Below, piece by piece: positions 17,815 through 26,735 of a stretch of 64,000 bases of DNA. Every line of letters begins with the position of its first letter. Position 1 is the first letter of the stretch. Under the pieces are notes generated by a model. The model worked only from the letters and a program-made list of their open reading frames with translations, had not been told where the DNA came from and did not search any database. The stretch spans positions 124,001 through 188,000 of the forward strand of contig NZ_FTPP01000002.1 of NCBI RefSeq assembly GCF_900156345.1, in the 5' to 3' direction. A program made the translations under genes and the position numbers. Origin of the DNA: Pontibacter indicus. GTDB taxonomy: Bacteria; Bacteroidota; Bacteroidia; Cytophagales; Hymenobacteraceae.

Positions 17815-18603
17815 TTATATCAGGATGCCCAGCCCCTCTGCTGCCTTGCTTTTCACGATCGGGAGCAGGTCTTTCCGGTTCGCCATCTCCTCCAGCTCGC
17901 CGACGGCCTCTTTTTCTTTGATCTTGACCAGCATATCGATCAAGGTGAGTTGCATGATCGGGTCGGTCTGCAGTCGCAGCGATTCTGTCAGGGCCTGGCG
18001 CACTTCTTTTTTGTGGCTGAACTTATACAGTGCCTCCGAGGCCGCCACCCGCACATTCACGTTCGGGTCCTCGTTCATCGTTGTGATCAGCACCTGTATG
18101 ATCTCGTCGGGCTGCTCTGCGTCGAACTCCTGGCTTACCAGCCGGATGCGCTCGCTGGCGGAGGCTCCCGCGGTCATCGCCCGCTTCATCTCCTTTACTT
18201 CCTCGCGCAGGGCGACAATTTCGGCCTGCTGCTCTGGCGCTACACCCTGGTTCAAGTTCCGACCCAGCCAGAAGGCCCCCAGCACGAAGATGATGCCCGC
18301 CGCCACGCGCCAGTAAGTGGCATAGTCCTGCATTGCCGTGAAGAACACCTGTTTCCCCTTTGGCTGCGGCTGCTCGGCTTCCGCCTGTTCGATCTTCTCA
18401 AACAGCCAGTCATCGGCCAGCACCCTGATCGATTGGTCCTGCTGTCGTTTGGCGTAGTACTGAAATGGCGCGGCATGTGCCTTCAGGTGCTCAGGCAAGT
18501 CCGCTGTCTGGTTAAAGAACGCCTGCAGTTCCTTCTCTTCGGCTACTGTTGTTTCGCCTTCGTAGTACTTTTGCAGCAGTTCCTCTATGTTATCTAACTT
18601 CAT
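17815..18603 (-). CDS. Membrane anti-sigma-like protein with HEAT repeats
   Basis: The 262-residue protein starts with a short helical domain (MKLDNIEELLQKYYEGETTVAEEKELQAFF), the form of many Bacteroidota anti-sigma N-termini. One membrane helix (YWRVAAGIIFVLGAFWLG) lies near residue 100, then a coiled-coil-like stretch (QQAEIVALREEVKEMKRA) and HEAT-type repeats from about 145 to 262. The gene overlaps the end of the upstream sigma gene by 14 bp, a strong sign of coupled expression. I infer that it binds the sigma factor through its cytoplasmic N-terminus and senses the envelope through the HEAT part. Direct proof is absent. Confidence 0.85.
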   Translation of the reverse strand: MKLDNIEELLQKYYEGETTVAEEKELQAFFNQTADLPEHLKAHAAPFQYYAKRQQDQSIRVLADDWLFEKIEQAEAEQPQPKGKQVFFTAMQDYATYWRVAAGIIFVLGAFWLGRNLNQGVAPEQQAEIVALREEVKEMKRAMTAGASASERIRLVSQEFDAEQPDEIIQVLITTMNEDPNVNVRVAASEALYKFSHKKEVRQALTESLRLQTDPIMQLTLIDMLVKIKEKEAVGELEEMANRKDLLPIVKSKAAEGLGILI

Positions 18604-19102
18604 AATTCTCCAGTTTTAGAAAGCCATCCCTTACGCTTTTGCGGGCCCTTGACAGGATCACCCGCAGGTTGTTCACGGTCAGGCTCGTGATCTGCTCTAT
18701 TTCTTCAAAGGAGTACCCTTCCACATCGCGCAGGTGCAGCACCAGCTTCTGCTGCTCAGGCAGGACCTCCAGCAGCTTCTGCACATTGCTCATGCTGTCG
18801 GTCAGCTCTGAGTGCTGGTAGGGGGTCATGTCTCCTGAGTTCAGGTCCATACCTGTCACGTCGACCATCTGCTTTCGCTTGCCTGCTTTCAGCTTGTCGA
18901 GGCACAGGTTTTTGGTGATGGTCATGGCCAGGGCCTCTACGCTGTTGTAGGCATCCAGCTTGTCTTTTTGGGTCCAGAGTTTGAGAAATACATCCTGCAG
19001 GATATCCTCCGCTTCTTCTTTGTCATGAAGCAGGAACAGCGCAAGCCGGTAGAGCTTTTGCTTCGCAGGAAGTACCTTTATTTTAAACTCTTGCAGATCC
19101 AT
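18590..19102 (-). CDS. ECF-type RNA polymerase sigma factor
   Basis: The 170-residue protein has sigma region 2 at about 20-85 (YRLALFLLHDKEEAEDILQDVFLKLW, TITKNLCLDKLKAGKRK) and region 4 at about 110-165 (LLEVLPEQQKLVLHLRDVEGYSFEEIEQITSLTVNNLRVILSRARKSVRD). There are no regions 1 or 3, as expected for ECF factors. It directs RNA polymerase to a small regulon. The next gene overlaps it by 14 bp and looks like its anti-sigma factor. No TAnnTTTG element is evident just upstream, so the operon could be read by the factor itself; this is inference. Confidence 0.94.
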   Translation of the reverse strand: MDLQEFKIKVLPAKQKLYRLALFLLHDKEEAEDILQDVFLKLWTQKDKLDAYNSVEALAMTITKNLCLDKLKAGKRKQMVDVTGMDLNSGDMTPYQHSELTDSMSNVQKLLEVLPEQQKLVLHLRDVEGYSFEEIEQITSLTVNNLRVILSRARKSVRDGFLKLENYEVR

Positions 19103-19216
19103 TCAATTACAAAGACGACCCGGGTTAGGAAACATTACAGCATATTATCAAAAATTTACCGGCTCCAGGTATAGCATCGCCTACTTTCTTATCAAACACC
19201 TGATTGTCAGTCGCTT

Positions 19217-20902
19217 TTACCCCTTTAACGGCTTCTTCTTGAGAGCCGCCAGCAGCTCTTTGGCCTGGCTGTCAGTAGGCTGCAGCTGAATGGCCTTCTC
19301 CAGGGCGACCGCAGCTTTTTGATGCTCATCGCCTAGCAAGTGCGCCTTCGCTAACCCGACCAGCGGCCAGGCCTCTTCCTTGTGCCGGCCACTGATGTAG
19401 CTGTACCAGGCAATAGCCTCCGGTGATTTTCTAACTAGCAGCAGGTGTTCGCCAAACTCCTTCTCTGCCTTGCTTATCTCTTCGCCATCGGCGCGGGCGT
19501 CCTGCACGGCGCGGAAGTGAACCCAGGTAGCCGACTGGAACCCCGCCCGTTCGTATACCTGCCGCATCACGCCAGCTACAGTGTTGTTATATGGCAGCTG
19601 CAGTACTGCTTCCAAAGCCGGATCCCTCCCCGCCAGGTAGTCTTTCGAGGTATAGCCGACAGGTAGATCGGGCGCGGTCCAGGGGCGCTTTTCGTCTGTG
19701 TGCCAGTCGCGCCAGTAGATGGTGGACACGCGGATGGTGAGCTTACTGTTGGGGAGCTGCATTTTTCTGGAGTCGCCGTAAGCGCTGGGTGAGGAACCCG
19801 ACGGCTCGCCCACAAACAGGGTGCTGGTGTAAAACTCCAGGTCGTTGGCCAGCAGCTGCGCCGCCGAAAAAGTCTCCCGTCCGATCAGGGTATAGAACTT
19901 TCCGAACCGATTGATCTGCTCCGACCGTGCCAGGGCCAATACCAGGGAGCGGTTCAGGTGGTTGTTCCCGCCCGGGTTATACCTGAGGTCCAGCACCAGC
20001 TTTTCGACCGGAAAGCCCGCAACGATGCGCTCGATCCTTGCGACGAAAGCCGCCAGCGTTTCATCATCCTTGTCATTGCTTTCGTTGAGCTGCACGTACA
20101 GCGTCTTTTGATCCTCCAGCATGTGTAGCCAGAATTTTTCCTTCCTGTTCCATTGGCTCAGGGGCGCTTCTATACCTGTCGCTTCGCTCGCTCCTACAAA
20201 GTATACCGGCTTGAATTGCGGGATGGAAGACAATATAACCTCCATGACAGCTCCCTCGCGCGTCTTTACCTCGAATACGATCTCCTCTGAACCTTCGGCT
20301 ATACCTAGTGCCTCCAGAAATTCGGGCACGACCAGAAAGGTGGGCGCCAGGTGCTTGAAGCCCATTTCGTTGTCGTAATGCACCACTGGCCTCACTTTTT
20401 CCAAGGCTTCTTTTGCAGCTGTGCTGCCGATCTGCACCACTTCCGCTCCTACCAGGTGCAGCAGGTCGGGTGTGGTTTCCCGGATGAAGAGGCCGTCATC
20501 GAAGAGGGCAAGCTTCACGGGCAGGTGATTCAGAAACAAGGCGGAGTCAGCCGGTGGCGGTGTGGAGGAGTGCGCGCGGCTGTAGGCCACGGTCATGTCC
20601 TGCGGCAGCGTGAGGCGGGTGTGGCCATCGCCGATCATAGCCACCAGTTTGGTTAGCCCCACCACGATTTCATGGTCCTGCAGCCTGGGCACCTGCGCAT
20701 GCAAAACGGCCACAGCGCTGTCAAACGCATGCTGCGACACCTTGTTATAAGGGGACCGGTGCATCTTAGGCATTTGCTCAGCCAGTGCCCTGACATCCTG
20801 TTGCCACTGGGCTATCGTCAGCACGTTGGGTTGGGCCTGCACCAGGCTATGCGCCAGCAGCACACAAAGTACGGTGCAACCGAGTAGGAATTGATTCTTC
20901 AT
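19217..20902 (-). CDS. S41-family serine peptidase with C-terminal TPR
   Basis: The 561-residue protein has a signal peptide ending VQA-Q. The tail-specific-protease-like core includes LVLDLRYNPGGNNHLN and ETFSAAQ, where Ser346 is the likely nucleophile, then FVGEPSGSSPSAYGD. No PDZ domain is apparent between the N-terminal region and the core. Residues from about 470 to 555 form one or two TPR units (AWPLVGLAKAHLLGDEHQKAAVALEKAIQLQP). It should work in the periplasm, and the TPR suggests a protein partner. It stands 114 bp from the sigma gene on the same strand but is transcribed before it. Confidence 0.88.
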   Translation of the reverse strand: MKNQFLLGCTVLCVLLAHSLVQAQPNVLTIAQWQQDVRALAEQMPKMHRSPYNKVSQHAFDSAVAVLHAQVPRLQDHEIVVGLTKLVAMIGDGHTRLTLPQDMTVAYSRAHSSTPPPADSALFLNHLPVKLALFDDGLFIRETTPDLLHLVGAEVVQIGSTAAKEALEKVRPVVHYDNEMGFKHLAPTFLVVPEFLEALGIAEGSEEIVFEVKTREGAVMEVILSSIPQFKPVYFVGASEATGIEAPLSQWNRKEKFWLHMLEDQKTLYVQLNESNDKDDETLAAFVARIERIVAGFPVEKLVLDLRYNPGGNNHLNRSLVLALARSEQINRFGKFYTLIGRETFSAAQLLANDLEFYTSTLFVGEPSGSSPSAYGDSRKMQLPNSKLTIRVSTIYWRDWHTDEKRPWTAPDLPVGYTSKDYLAGRDPALEAVLQLPYNNTVAGVMRQVYERAGFQSATWVHFRAVQDARADGEEISKAEKEFGEHLLLVRKSPEAIAWYSYISGRHKEEAWPLVGLAKAHLLGDEHQKAAVALEKAIQLQPTDSQAKELLAALKKKPLKG

Positions 20903-21095
20903 AGCGACAAAGTCAGGTATAAGTACAAGGCGCAGAAACCGCAGCTGACCCTCCAGTTACAGAGACGCCGCCGGCCTGCAAACATTACACCCGCTCTTTC
21001 GCTATTGCGCCAATCACCTATCAGGCTGTTGGCGAGACGCTCATCTGGTAGAGCGGAACAGCCGGTTTATCGATTAAATTGCCTCCTCAAGCTTA

Positions 21096-21103
21096 TAAGT
21101 TTG
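21096..21103 (+). promoter_or_regulatory. Possible -7 element of tldD (TAAGTTTG)
   Basis: It matches TAnnTTTG and lies 81 bases before the start. A TTG at 21079-21081 is only 14 bases upstream, shorter than the usual spacing. Confidence 0.35.
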
Positions 21104-21184
21104 TCTATACTTTGATTTAAGGATGTAATTCCCTAAACTTAGTTACCTAAAACTAAACTAATCTAAACCTTAACTCAAAAGACA

Positions 21185-22831
21185 TTGAAACGACGTCAAT
21201 TTATTGAGCTATCGGCGTTGGGATTTGGAGGGCTGATGCTGCCTTCTATACCTGTGTTCGGCGATATCATCTCACCCGAGAGAGCGCTGGAGCAGGTAGA
21301 CCCAGCCTTGAAAAAGCGATTGGCTGATGTAGCCCTTAACACAGCCAAGTCGAGTGGCGCCTCTTATGCCGACGTGCGTATAGGCCGCTACCTGCAGCAG
21401 TACGTTTTCACCCGCGAGCAGCAGGTACAGAATATTGTGAACGCCGAGTCTTACGGCGTGGGCGTGCGTGTGCTGGCCAACGGCACCTGGGGCTTTGCCG
21501 CCACCTCCGACGTGAGCGACAAAGGTATAGCCAAGGCTGCCCAGGAAGCGGTGGCCATCGCCAAAGCCAACTCCAAACTACAGAAAGAGCCGGTAAGACT
21601 GGCCCCTGTGAAAAGCTACGGCGAGGTGAGCTGGAAAACGCCAATTGAAAAGAATGCCTTTGAGGTACCGATCAACGAGAAAGCCGACCTCCTGCTGGCC
21701 GCCAATGCCAAGGCGCTGGAGAACGGCGCCAGCTTCGTGAACTCGGCCCTCTTCCAGATAAACGAGCAGAAATACTTTGCCTCTACCGACGGCTCTTACA
21801 TTGACCAGGACATCCACCGCATCTGGCCAAACTTCACGGTGACGGCTGTAGACAAGGCCACAGGCAAGTTCAGAACCCGTGAGGCCCTCAGCGCCCCGAT
21901 GGGTATGGGCTGGGAATACATGGTACCGAAAGCGAGCGAGAAGATAAAAGGACCGGAAGGCACTGGCCTAACCGGCTATCGCTACGCCTACGACATGCTC
22001 GAAGACGCCGCCCTGGCCGCCAAGCAAGCCAAAGAGAAATTGACAGCCAAATCCGTGGCCGCCGGCAAGTACGACCTTATCCTCGACCCGAACCACCTCG
22101 GCCTGACCATCCACGAGTCGGTGGGTCACCCGCTGGAGCTCGACCGCGTGCTGGGCTACGAGGCTAACTACGCCGGTACCTCTTTTGCCACCCTCGACAA
22201 GTGGAAATCCAAGAAATTCAAGTACGGCTCCGATAAGGTGCACATCTTCGCAGACAAGACCCAGAAGGGATCGCTTGGCCTGGTAGGCTGGGACGACGAA
22301 GGCGTGAAAACCAAGCAATGGGACCTGATCAAGGACGGTATTCTGGTGAACTACCAGGCCATCCGCGACCAGGCGCACATCATCAACGAGCCGGAGTCGC
22401 ACGGCTGTTGCTACGCCGACAACTGGAGCTCGGTGCAGTTCCAGCGCATGCCAAACGTATCGCTGGCGCCAGGCAAGCAGAAAATGAACGTGGACCAGCT
22501 TATCTCAGGCGTGGACAAAGGCATCTACATTGCCGGCCGTGGCTCTTACTCGATCGACCAGCAGCGCTATAACTTCCAGTTCGGCGGCACGGTGTTCTAC
22601 GAGATCAGCAAAGGCAAGATTGTGGGCATGCTCGAGGACGTGGCGTACCAGAGCAACACGCAAGAGTTCTGGAATTCCTGCATGGGCTCCTGCGACGAGA
22701 GCGACTACCGCCTGTTCGGCTCGTTCTTCGACGGCAAAGGTCAGCCTAGCCAGGTGAGCGCCGTTTCGCACGGCTCTGCCCACACGCGCTTCAACGGGGT
22801 GAACGTGATCAACACGGCTAGGAAAATCTAA
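21185..22831 (+). CDS. tldD: TldD-type metalloprotease with twin-arginine signal
   Basis: The 548-residue protein starts at TTG (21185) with KRRQFIELSALGFGGLMLP, a twin-arginine (Tat) type signal. HESVGH at 310-315 gives the HExxxH zinc motif of TldD, and a conserved Cys/Asp-rich C-terminal part (NSCMGSCDESDY) follows. TldD with TldE forms a peptidase that degrades unfolded peptides and matures some modified peptides. TldD of E. coli is cytoplasmic, so a Tat signal is notable. No ATG is available near the start. The partner gene follows 143 bp later, past a long inverted repeat. Confidence 0.93.
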   Translation: MKRRQFIELSALGFGGLMLPSIPVFGDIISPERALEQVDPALKKRLADVALNTAKSSGASYADVRIGRYLQQYVFTREQQVQNIVNAESYGVGVRVLANGTWGFAATSDVSDKGIAKAAQEAVAIAKANSKLQKEPVRLAPVKSYGEVSWKTPIEKNAFEVPINEKADLLLAANAKALENGASFVNSALFQINEQKYFASTDGSYIDQDIHRIWPNFTVTAVDKATGKFRTREALSAPMGMGWEYMVPKASEKIKGPEGTGLTGYRYAYDMLEDAALAAKQAKEKLTAKSVAAGKYDLILDPNHLGLTIHESVGHPLELDRVLGYEANYAGTSFATLDKWKSKKFKYGSDKVHIFADKTQKGSLGLVGWDDEGVKTKQWDLIKDGILVNYQAIRDQAHIINEPESHGCCYADNWSSVQFQRMPNVSLAPGKQKMNVDQLISGVDKGIYIAGRGSYSIDQQRYNFQFGGTVFYEISKGKIVGMLEDVAYQSNTQEFWNSCMGSCDESDYRLFGSFFDGKGQPSQVSAVSHGSAHTRFNGVNVINTARKI

Positions 22832-22832
22832 A

Positions 22833-22967
22833 TTAGTTAAGTGTTAAAAGTTATGCGTGTAGAGTCTATACACGGACTCTTGCTCAGCAAAAAGCCTTGT
22901 TAGTAGGTATAGCTATACCTGTTATCGCTTCTCAACTTTTAACTCTCAACTCATAACTCTTAACTAA
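22833..22967. repeat. Intergenic inverted repeat between tldD and tldE
   Basis: Left arm 22833-22855 (TTAGTTAAGTGTTAAAAGTT...) is complementary in character to the right arm 22931-22967, both made of degenerate GAGTTAAAA-like units. The apex contains the perfect palindrome AGGTATAGCTATACCT. Confidence 0.75.
22905..22920. repeat. Perfect 16-bp palindrome AGGTATAGCTATACCT
   Basis: Two head-to-head copies of the AGGTATAG word form a perfect palindrome at the tip of the tldD-tldE intergenic hairpin. Confidence 0.95.
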
Positions 22968-22974
22968 AAACAAG

Positions 22975-24291
22975 ATGGCAATATATACAAGAGAACAGGC
23001 GGAGGCTTTGCTGAAAAAGGCCCTGGCTTACTCAAAGGCCGATGAGTGTGAGGTAACGCTCAGCGGTTACAACGGCGGCAACATCCGCTACGCCCGCAAC
23101 GAGGTGTCGACCAGCGGCGCCGAAGAGAATGTGTCGATGTCAGTAGAGTCTCGCTTTGGCAAGCGCTCCGGTGTGGCTACGATCAACGAGTTTGACGATG
23201 CCTCTCTGGAGAAGGTGATCCGTCGCTCGGAGGAGATCGCCCGCATTGCACCGGAAAGCCCGGAGTACGTGCCGATGCTGGGGCCTCAGAAGTACATCAC
23301 TACCAAAGCACACTTCGATACCACTGCTAAAATTGATCCGGCTTATCGTGCTGAGGCCGCTGCCAAAAGCATCAAGGCAGCCGCCGACAAAGGTCTGACC
23401 GCGGCAGGCTTCCTGGAGCATTCCACCAGCTTCATGTCCCGCCTCAACTCCAAAGGCCTGTTTGCCTACCATCCTTCTACTGTGGTAGATTTCTCGGTAA
23501 CCATGCGCACCGAGGACGGCACCGGCTCTGGCTACGTGACCCAGGATTTCAGCGACGTGAGTAAACTCGATACGGGCGCTGCTTCTCAGATAGCAGCCAG
23601 CAAAGCCGTTAATTCTAAAAACGCAAAAGCACTGGAGCCTGGCAAGTACACCGTTATCCTGGAGCCGGCTGCTTCGATCGATTTACTGCGCAACATGTTC
23701 GGCAACATGGACCAGCGTAACGCCGAAGAAGGCCGCAGCTTCCTGAGCAAACCGGGAGGCAAAACCAAACTGGGCGAGAAACTGGTAGACGAGCGCATCA
23801 CCGTATACTCTGATCCGGCGCACGCAGAAATTCCATCCGCACCGTTTGCCGGCGATGGCCGTCCGCGCGAAAAGACTACCTGGATTGACAAAGGCGTGAT
23901 CAAGAACCTCTACAATTCCCGCTTCTGGGCTGAGAAGACCGGTGCTAAGTCGGTGCCAAACCCAGGCGGCGTGGTGATGGAGGGCGGCAGCCAGTCGCTG
24001 GAGGAGATGATCAAGAACACCAAGCGCGGCATTCTGGTAACGCGCCTGTGGTACATCCGCTCCGTGGATCCGCAGACGCTGCTCTATACCGGCCTTACCC
24101 GCGACGGTACTTTCTACATCGAGAACGGCAAGATCCAGTACCCGGTGAAGAACTTCCGCTTCAACGAGAGCCCGATCATCATGCTCAACAACCTGGAGGC
24201 TTTGGGTCGTCCGCAGCGCATCGGGGGTAACCTGGTGCCGCCGATGAAGATTCGCGACTTCACCTTCACCAGCTTGTCTGACGCGGTGTAA
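22975..24291 (+). CDS. TldE/PmbA-type partner of TldD
   Basis: The 438-residue protein starts MAIYTREQAEALLKKALAYSKADECEVTLSGYNGGNIRYARNEV, the classical PmbA/TldE N-terminus, and ends with the family segment ENGKIQYPVKNFRFNESPIIMLNNLEALGRPQRI. It lacks HExxxH, as TldE subunits do. No signal peptide is present, in contrast to the Tat-like signal of its partner. The pair would form a heterodimeric peptidase. The gene is followed by a terminator at 24313. Confidence 0.92.
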   Translation: MAIYTREQAEALLKKALAYSKADECEVTLSGYNGGNIRYARNEVSTSGAEENVSMSVESRFGKRSGVATINEFDDASLEKVIRRSEEIARIAPESPEYVPMLGPQKYITTKAHFDTTAKIDPAYRAEAAAKSIKAAADKGLTAAGFLEHSTSFMSRLNSKGLFAYHPSTVVDFSVTMRTEDGTGSGYVTQDFSDVSKLDTGAASQIAASKAVNSKNAKALEPGKYTVILEPAASIDLLRNMFGNMDQRNAEEGRSFLSKPGGKTKLGEKLVDERITVYSDPAHAEIPSAPFAGDGRPREKTTWIDKGVIKNLYNSRFWAEKTGAKSVPNPGGVVMEGGSQSLEEMIKNTKRGILVTRLWYIRSVDPQTLLYTGLTRDGTFYIENGKIQYPVKNFRFNESPIIMLNNLEALGRPQRIGGNLVPPMKIRDFTFTSLSDAV

Positions 24292-24312
24292 ACCATACTG
24301 ATCTATACCTGG

Positions 24313-24346
24313 ATGCCGTACGCGAAATGTGTACGGCATTCATTTT
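24313..24346 (+). terminator. Terminator after tldE
   Basis: ATGCCGTAC (24313-24321) pairs with GTACGGCAT (24331-24339), loop of nine bases, then TCATTTT. Confidence 0.65.
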
Positions 24347-24382
24347 CGTGTTCATAAAACATGAAAGTCAAGCTAGCCCACC

Positions 24383-24886
24383 ATGAAAACAATACTATCC
24401 ATAATATTTATCAGCGTTCTTACCTTAAGCGCTGTCTTTGGCCAAGAAGTGAGGTTTATAAACCTGGAATACAGCAGCGCTGCGAGACTGGATAATGCCC
24501 GTGTTAAGGTTCATATTTCCCGCGATCCGGACAATGCTTATAGTGTCAGAGTAGAATCTCTATCTCTGCGATCAGCTATAAACCCCAGTACCCTGAAACC
24601 GGAAAACAAGCCTAAAGAGCAGAAGATAACCATAACGGAAGAGCAGTTTCGAAACCTTGTCACCTCTTTGGATAGGATAAAGCCAATAGATATCATCAAT
24701 GGCCCGCACCCCATATTTTTAGACGGGTCCTCCTGTTACATATCTTATGGAGCAAATGGCACAGGCGTTACTTATTATGTGAAAACACCAAACCATGACA
24801 CCGGCAAAAGGAATCTGAATGATTTTTTAGATGCCTACAAGCTGATTCTTAGAACAGCCGATCTAGACCCGGAGAAAATTCTTTGA
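24383..24886 (+). CDS. Small exported protein of unknown function
   Basis: The 167-residue protein has a clear signal peptide (MKTILSIIFISVLTLSAVFG). The remainder is mostly polar with a likely beta character (VRFINLEYSSAARLDNARVKVHISRD, IFLDGSSCYISYGANGTGVTYYVKTP). I recognise no family. The coding region is more AT-rich than its neighbours. It lies between a terminator and the DUF4159 gene, 56 bp before it, so it could be a small lineage-specific secreted protein. Confidence 0.7.
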   Translation: MKTILSIIFISVLTLSAVFGQEVRFINLEYSSAARLDNARVKVHISRDPDNAYSVRVESLSLRSAINPSTLKPENKPKEQKITITEEQFRNLVTSLDRIKPIDIINGPHPIFLDGSSCYISYGANGTGVTYYVKTPNHDTGKRNLNDFLDAYKLILRTADLDPEKIL

Positions 24887-24942
24887 CCCAGTTTACTGCC
24901 AAGCAGATAGAAGCTTAAAGCATAAAAATCTAACCATTCAAA

Positions 24943-25560
24943 TTGCAACCTTTCACCTTCGTCCGACTGCAATACCGCTCCGGCAACTGGGATACCGACC
25001 CGCGTATGCCGAGCAATCTGTTGCATTCGTTGATCGAGTATACCACGGTGAAGGTGAACGAGCAGGAAAAAATTATACCGCTGGAGAGTGCCGAGTTGTT
25101 CAACTACCCCTTCAGCTACATGAGCGGCCATCGGCTGGTGCAGTTCAACCAGAAGGAGCGGCAGAACTTCGAGACCTATGTGCGCAACGGCGGCTTTGTG
25201 TTCGTAGACGACTGCAACCACGACATCGACGGGCTTTTTGCCAGGTCGTTTGAGGAGCAGATGAAGCAGATCTTTGGGCAGGGAGCTTTGAAAAAGATCC
25301 CCAACAACCACAAGCTCTACCGCAGCTTCTTCACCTTCGACGAGGGACCGCCTACGACCTCATTTGAGCTCAACGGCTGGGGTGACGACCTGGTGCACGA
25401 TTACCTGAAGGCGATCGAAATCAACGGTAGAATCGGAGTACTCTACAGTAACAAAGACTACGGCTGCGAGTGGGACTACGACTTTCGGAACAAGCGCTGG
25501 CTGGCGGAGGACAATACCAAGTTCGGCGTCAATATCATCATGTATGCGCTGACGAGTTAA
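24943..25560 (+). CDS. DUF4159 domain protein
   Basis: The 205-residue protein starts at TTG (24943) and lacks a signal peptide. The core (FTFVRLQYRSGNWDTDPRMPSNLLHSLIEYTTVKV, FSYMSGHRLVQFNQKERQNFETYVRNGGFVFVDDCNHD, LFARSFEEQMKQIFG) is DUF4159, which resembles a glutamine-amidotransferase-like fold. In Bacteroidota and related groups this domain commonly sits next to MoxR, DUF58 and BatA genes, as it does here. The role is unknown. The joint with moxR is a 131-bp inverted-repeat region. Confidence 0.88.
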   Translation: MQPFTFVRLQYRSGNWDTDPRMPSNLLHSLIEYTTVKVNEQEKIIPLESAELFNYPFSYMSGHRLVQFNQKERQNFETYVRNGGFVFVDDCNHDIDGLFARSFEEQMKQIFGQGALKKIPNNHKLYRSFFTFDEGPPTTSFELNGWGDDLVHDYLKAIEINGRIGVLYSNKDYGCEWDYDFRNKRWLAEDNTKFGVNIIMYALTS

Positions 25561-25563
25561 TGA

Positions 25564-25684
25564 AATAATTATGAATGAGTAATGACTAATATCCCTGTAA
25601 AGGATTCTTCACATGACCATTCTGCAGAAATCCTCTTGATTAACTATTCATTATTAATCATTATTCATTCGTCATTAATAATTA
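25564..25684. repeat. Intergenic AT-rich inverted repeat
   Basis: The left arm (25564-25590, AATAATTATGAATGAGTAAT...) and the right arm (25640-25684) are inverted and built of degenerate ATTATGAAT-like units. The 49-bp middle is unique. Confidence 0.75.
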
Positions 25685-25691
25685 GATACCA

Positions 25692-26687
25692 GTGACTGAA
25701 CAAGACATCAACCAACTCCTCAGCAAGCTGCCACAGCTCAAGCAGGAGATACAGAAAGTGATTGTGGGGCAGGAGGAAGTGCTCGACGAGGTGCTGATCA
25801 CGCTGCTGGCAGGCGGACACGGTCTGCTGGAGGGCGTACCGGGTCTGGCGAAAACCCTGCTGGTGCGCACCCTTTCCAACGCCATGGACCTGAGCTTCCG
25901 CCGCATCCAGTTCACGCCGGACCTCATGCCGACCGACATCCTCGGCACGGAGGTGCTGGAGGAGGACCACGCCACCGGCAAACGCTTCTTCAAGTTCAAC
26001 GAGGGACCGATCTTCGCCAACATTGTGCTGGCCGACGAGATCAACCGGACGCCGCCCAAGACACAGGCGGCCCTGCTGGAGGCCATGCAGGAGTATGAAG
26101 TAACGTACGCGGGCACTACCTATACCTTGCCGAAGCCTTTCTTCCTGCTCGCCACCCAAAACCCGATCGAGCAGGCCGGCACCTACCCGCTGCCCGAGGC
26201 GCAGCTCGACCGCTTCCTGCTCTACATCAAAATAAAATACCCGACCGAACTCGAAGAACTCAACATCCTCACCAGCACCACCGGTACCCGGCAGGCACAG
26301 GTACATCCGGCCATTTCGGGCGAGGAAATACTTCTGTTGCGGCAACTCGTGCGGGAAGTGAGCATCAGCGAGGACCTGCTCACTTATGTCAACCAACTGG
26401 TGCGGGCCACACGACCTGACACTACCTCGAGCGACCACATCAGAAACTATGTGCGCTGGGGAGCGGGTCCGAGGGCGGGCCAGGCGCTAATCCTCACCTC
26501 CAAGGCGAGGGCCTTGCTACAAGGACGCTTTGCTGTAACGGCCGCCGACGTGCAGACCATGGCTTTCCCGGTGCTGCGACACCGTATACTTGTCAACTTT
26601 ACGGCCGAGGCCGAACGCATCACCCCTGACAAAGTGGTGGAAGAGCTTCTGCAGCACATCAAACTACCCAAAACGGTGCTGGTTTAG
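25692..26687 (+). CDS. MoxR family AAA+ ATPase
   Basis: The 331-residue protein starts at GTG (25692). Walker A is GVPGLAKT at 48-55, Walker B with sensor is IVLADEINRTPPKTQAALLE, and the pre-sensor segment FFLLATQNPIEQAGTYPLPEAQLDRF is the MoxR signature. The C-terminal lid follows. MoxR ATPases act as chaperones that activate partner complexes, typically with von Willebrand A (vWA) proteins. The DUF58 and BatA-like genes downstream are the expected partners. It is cytoplasmic. Confidence 0.95.
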   Translation: MTEQDINQLLSKLPQLKQEIQKVIVGQEEVLDEVLITLLAGGHGLLEGVPGLAKTLLVRTLSNAMDLSFRRIQFTPDLMPTDILGTEVLEEDHATGKRFFKFNEGPIFANIVLADEINRTPPKTQAALLEAMQEYEVTYAGTTYTLPKPFFLLATQNPIEQAGTYPLPEAQLDRFLLYIKIKYPTELEELNILTSTTGTRQAQVHPAISGEEILLLRQLVREVSISEDLLTYVNQLVRATRPDTTSSDHIRNYVRWGAGPRAGQALILTSKARALLQGRFAVTAADVQTMAFPVLRHRILVNFTAEAERITPDKVVEELLQHIKLPKTVLV

Positions 26688-26735
26688 GTATAGCAAACGC
26701 AACGCAAGCAACCCAACAAAACAACCTGAAAGCAG

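Noticed and set aside
20903..21184. Small gene between the S41 peptidase and tldD
   Set aside because: The open frame at 20891-21115 overlaps the start of the S41 gene and has no recognisable features.
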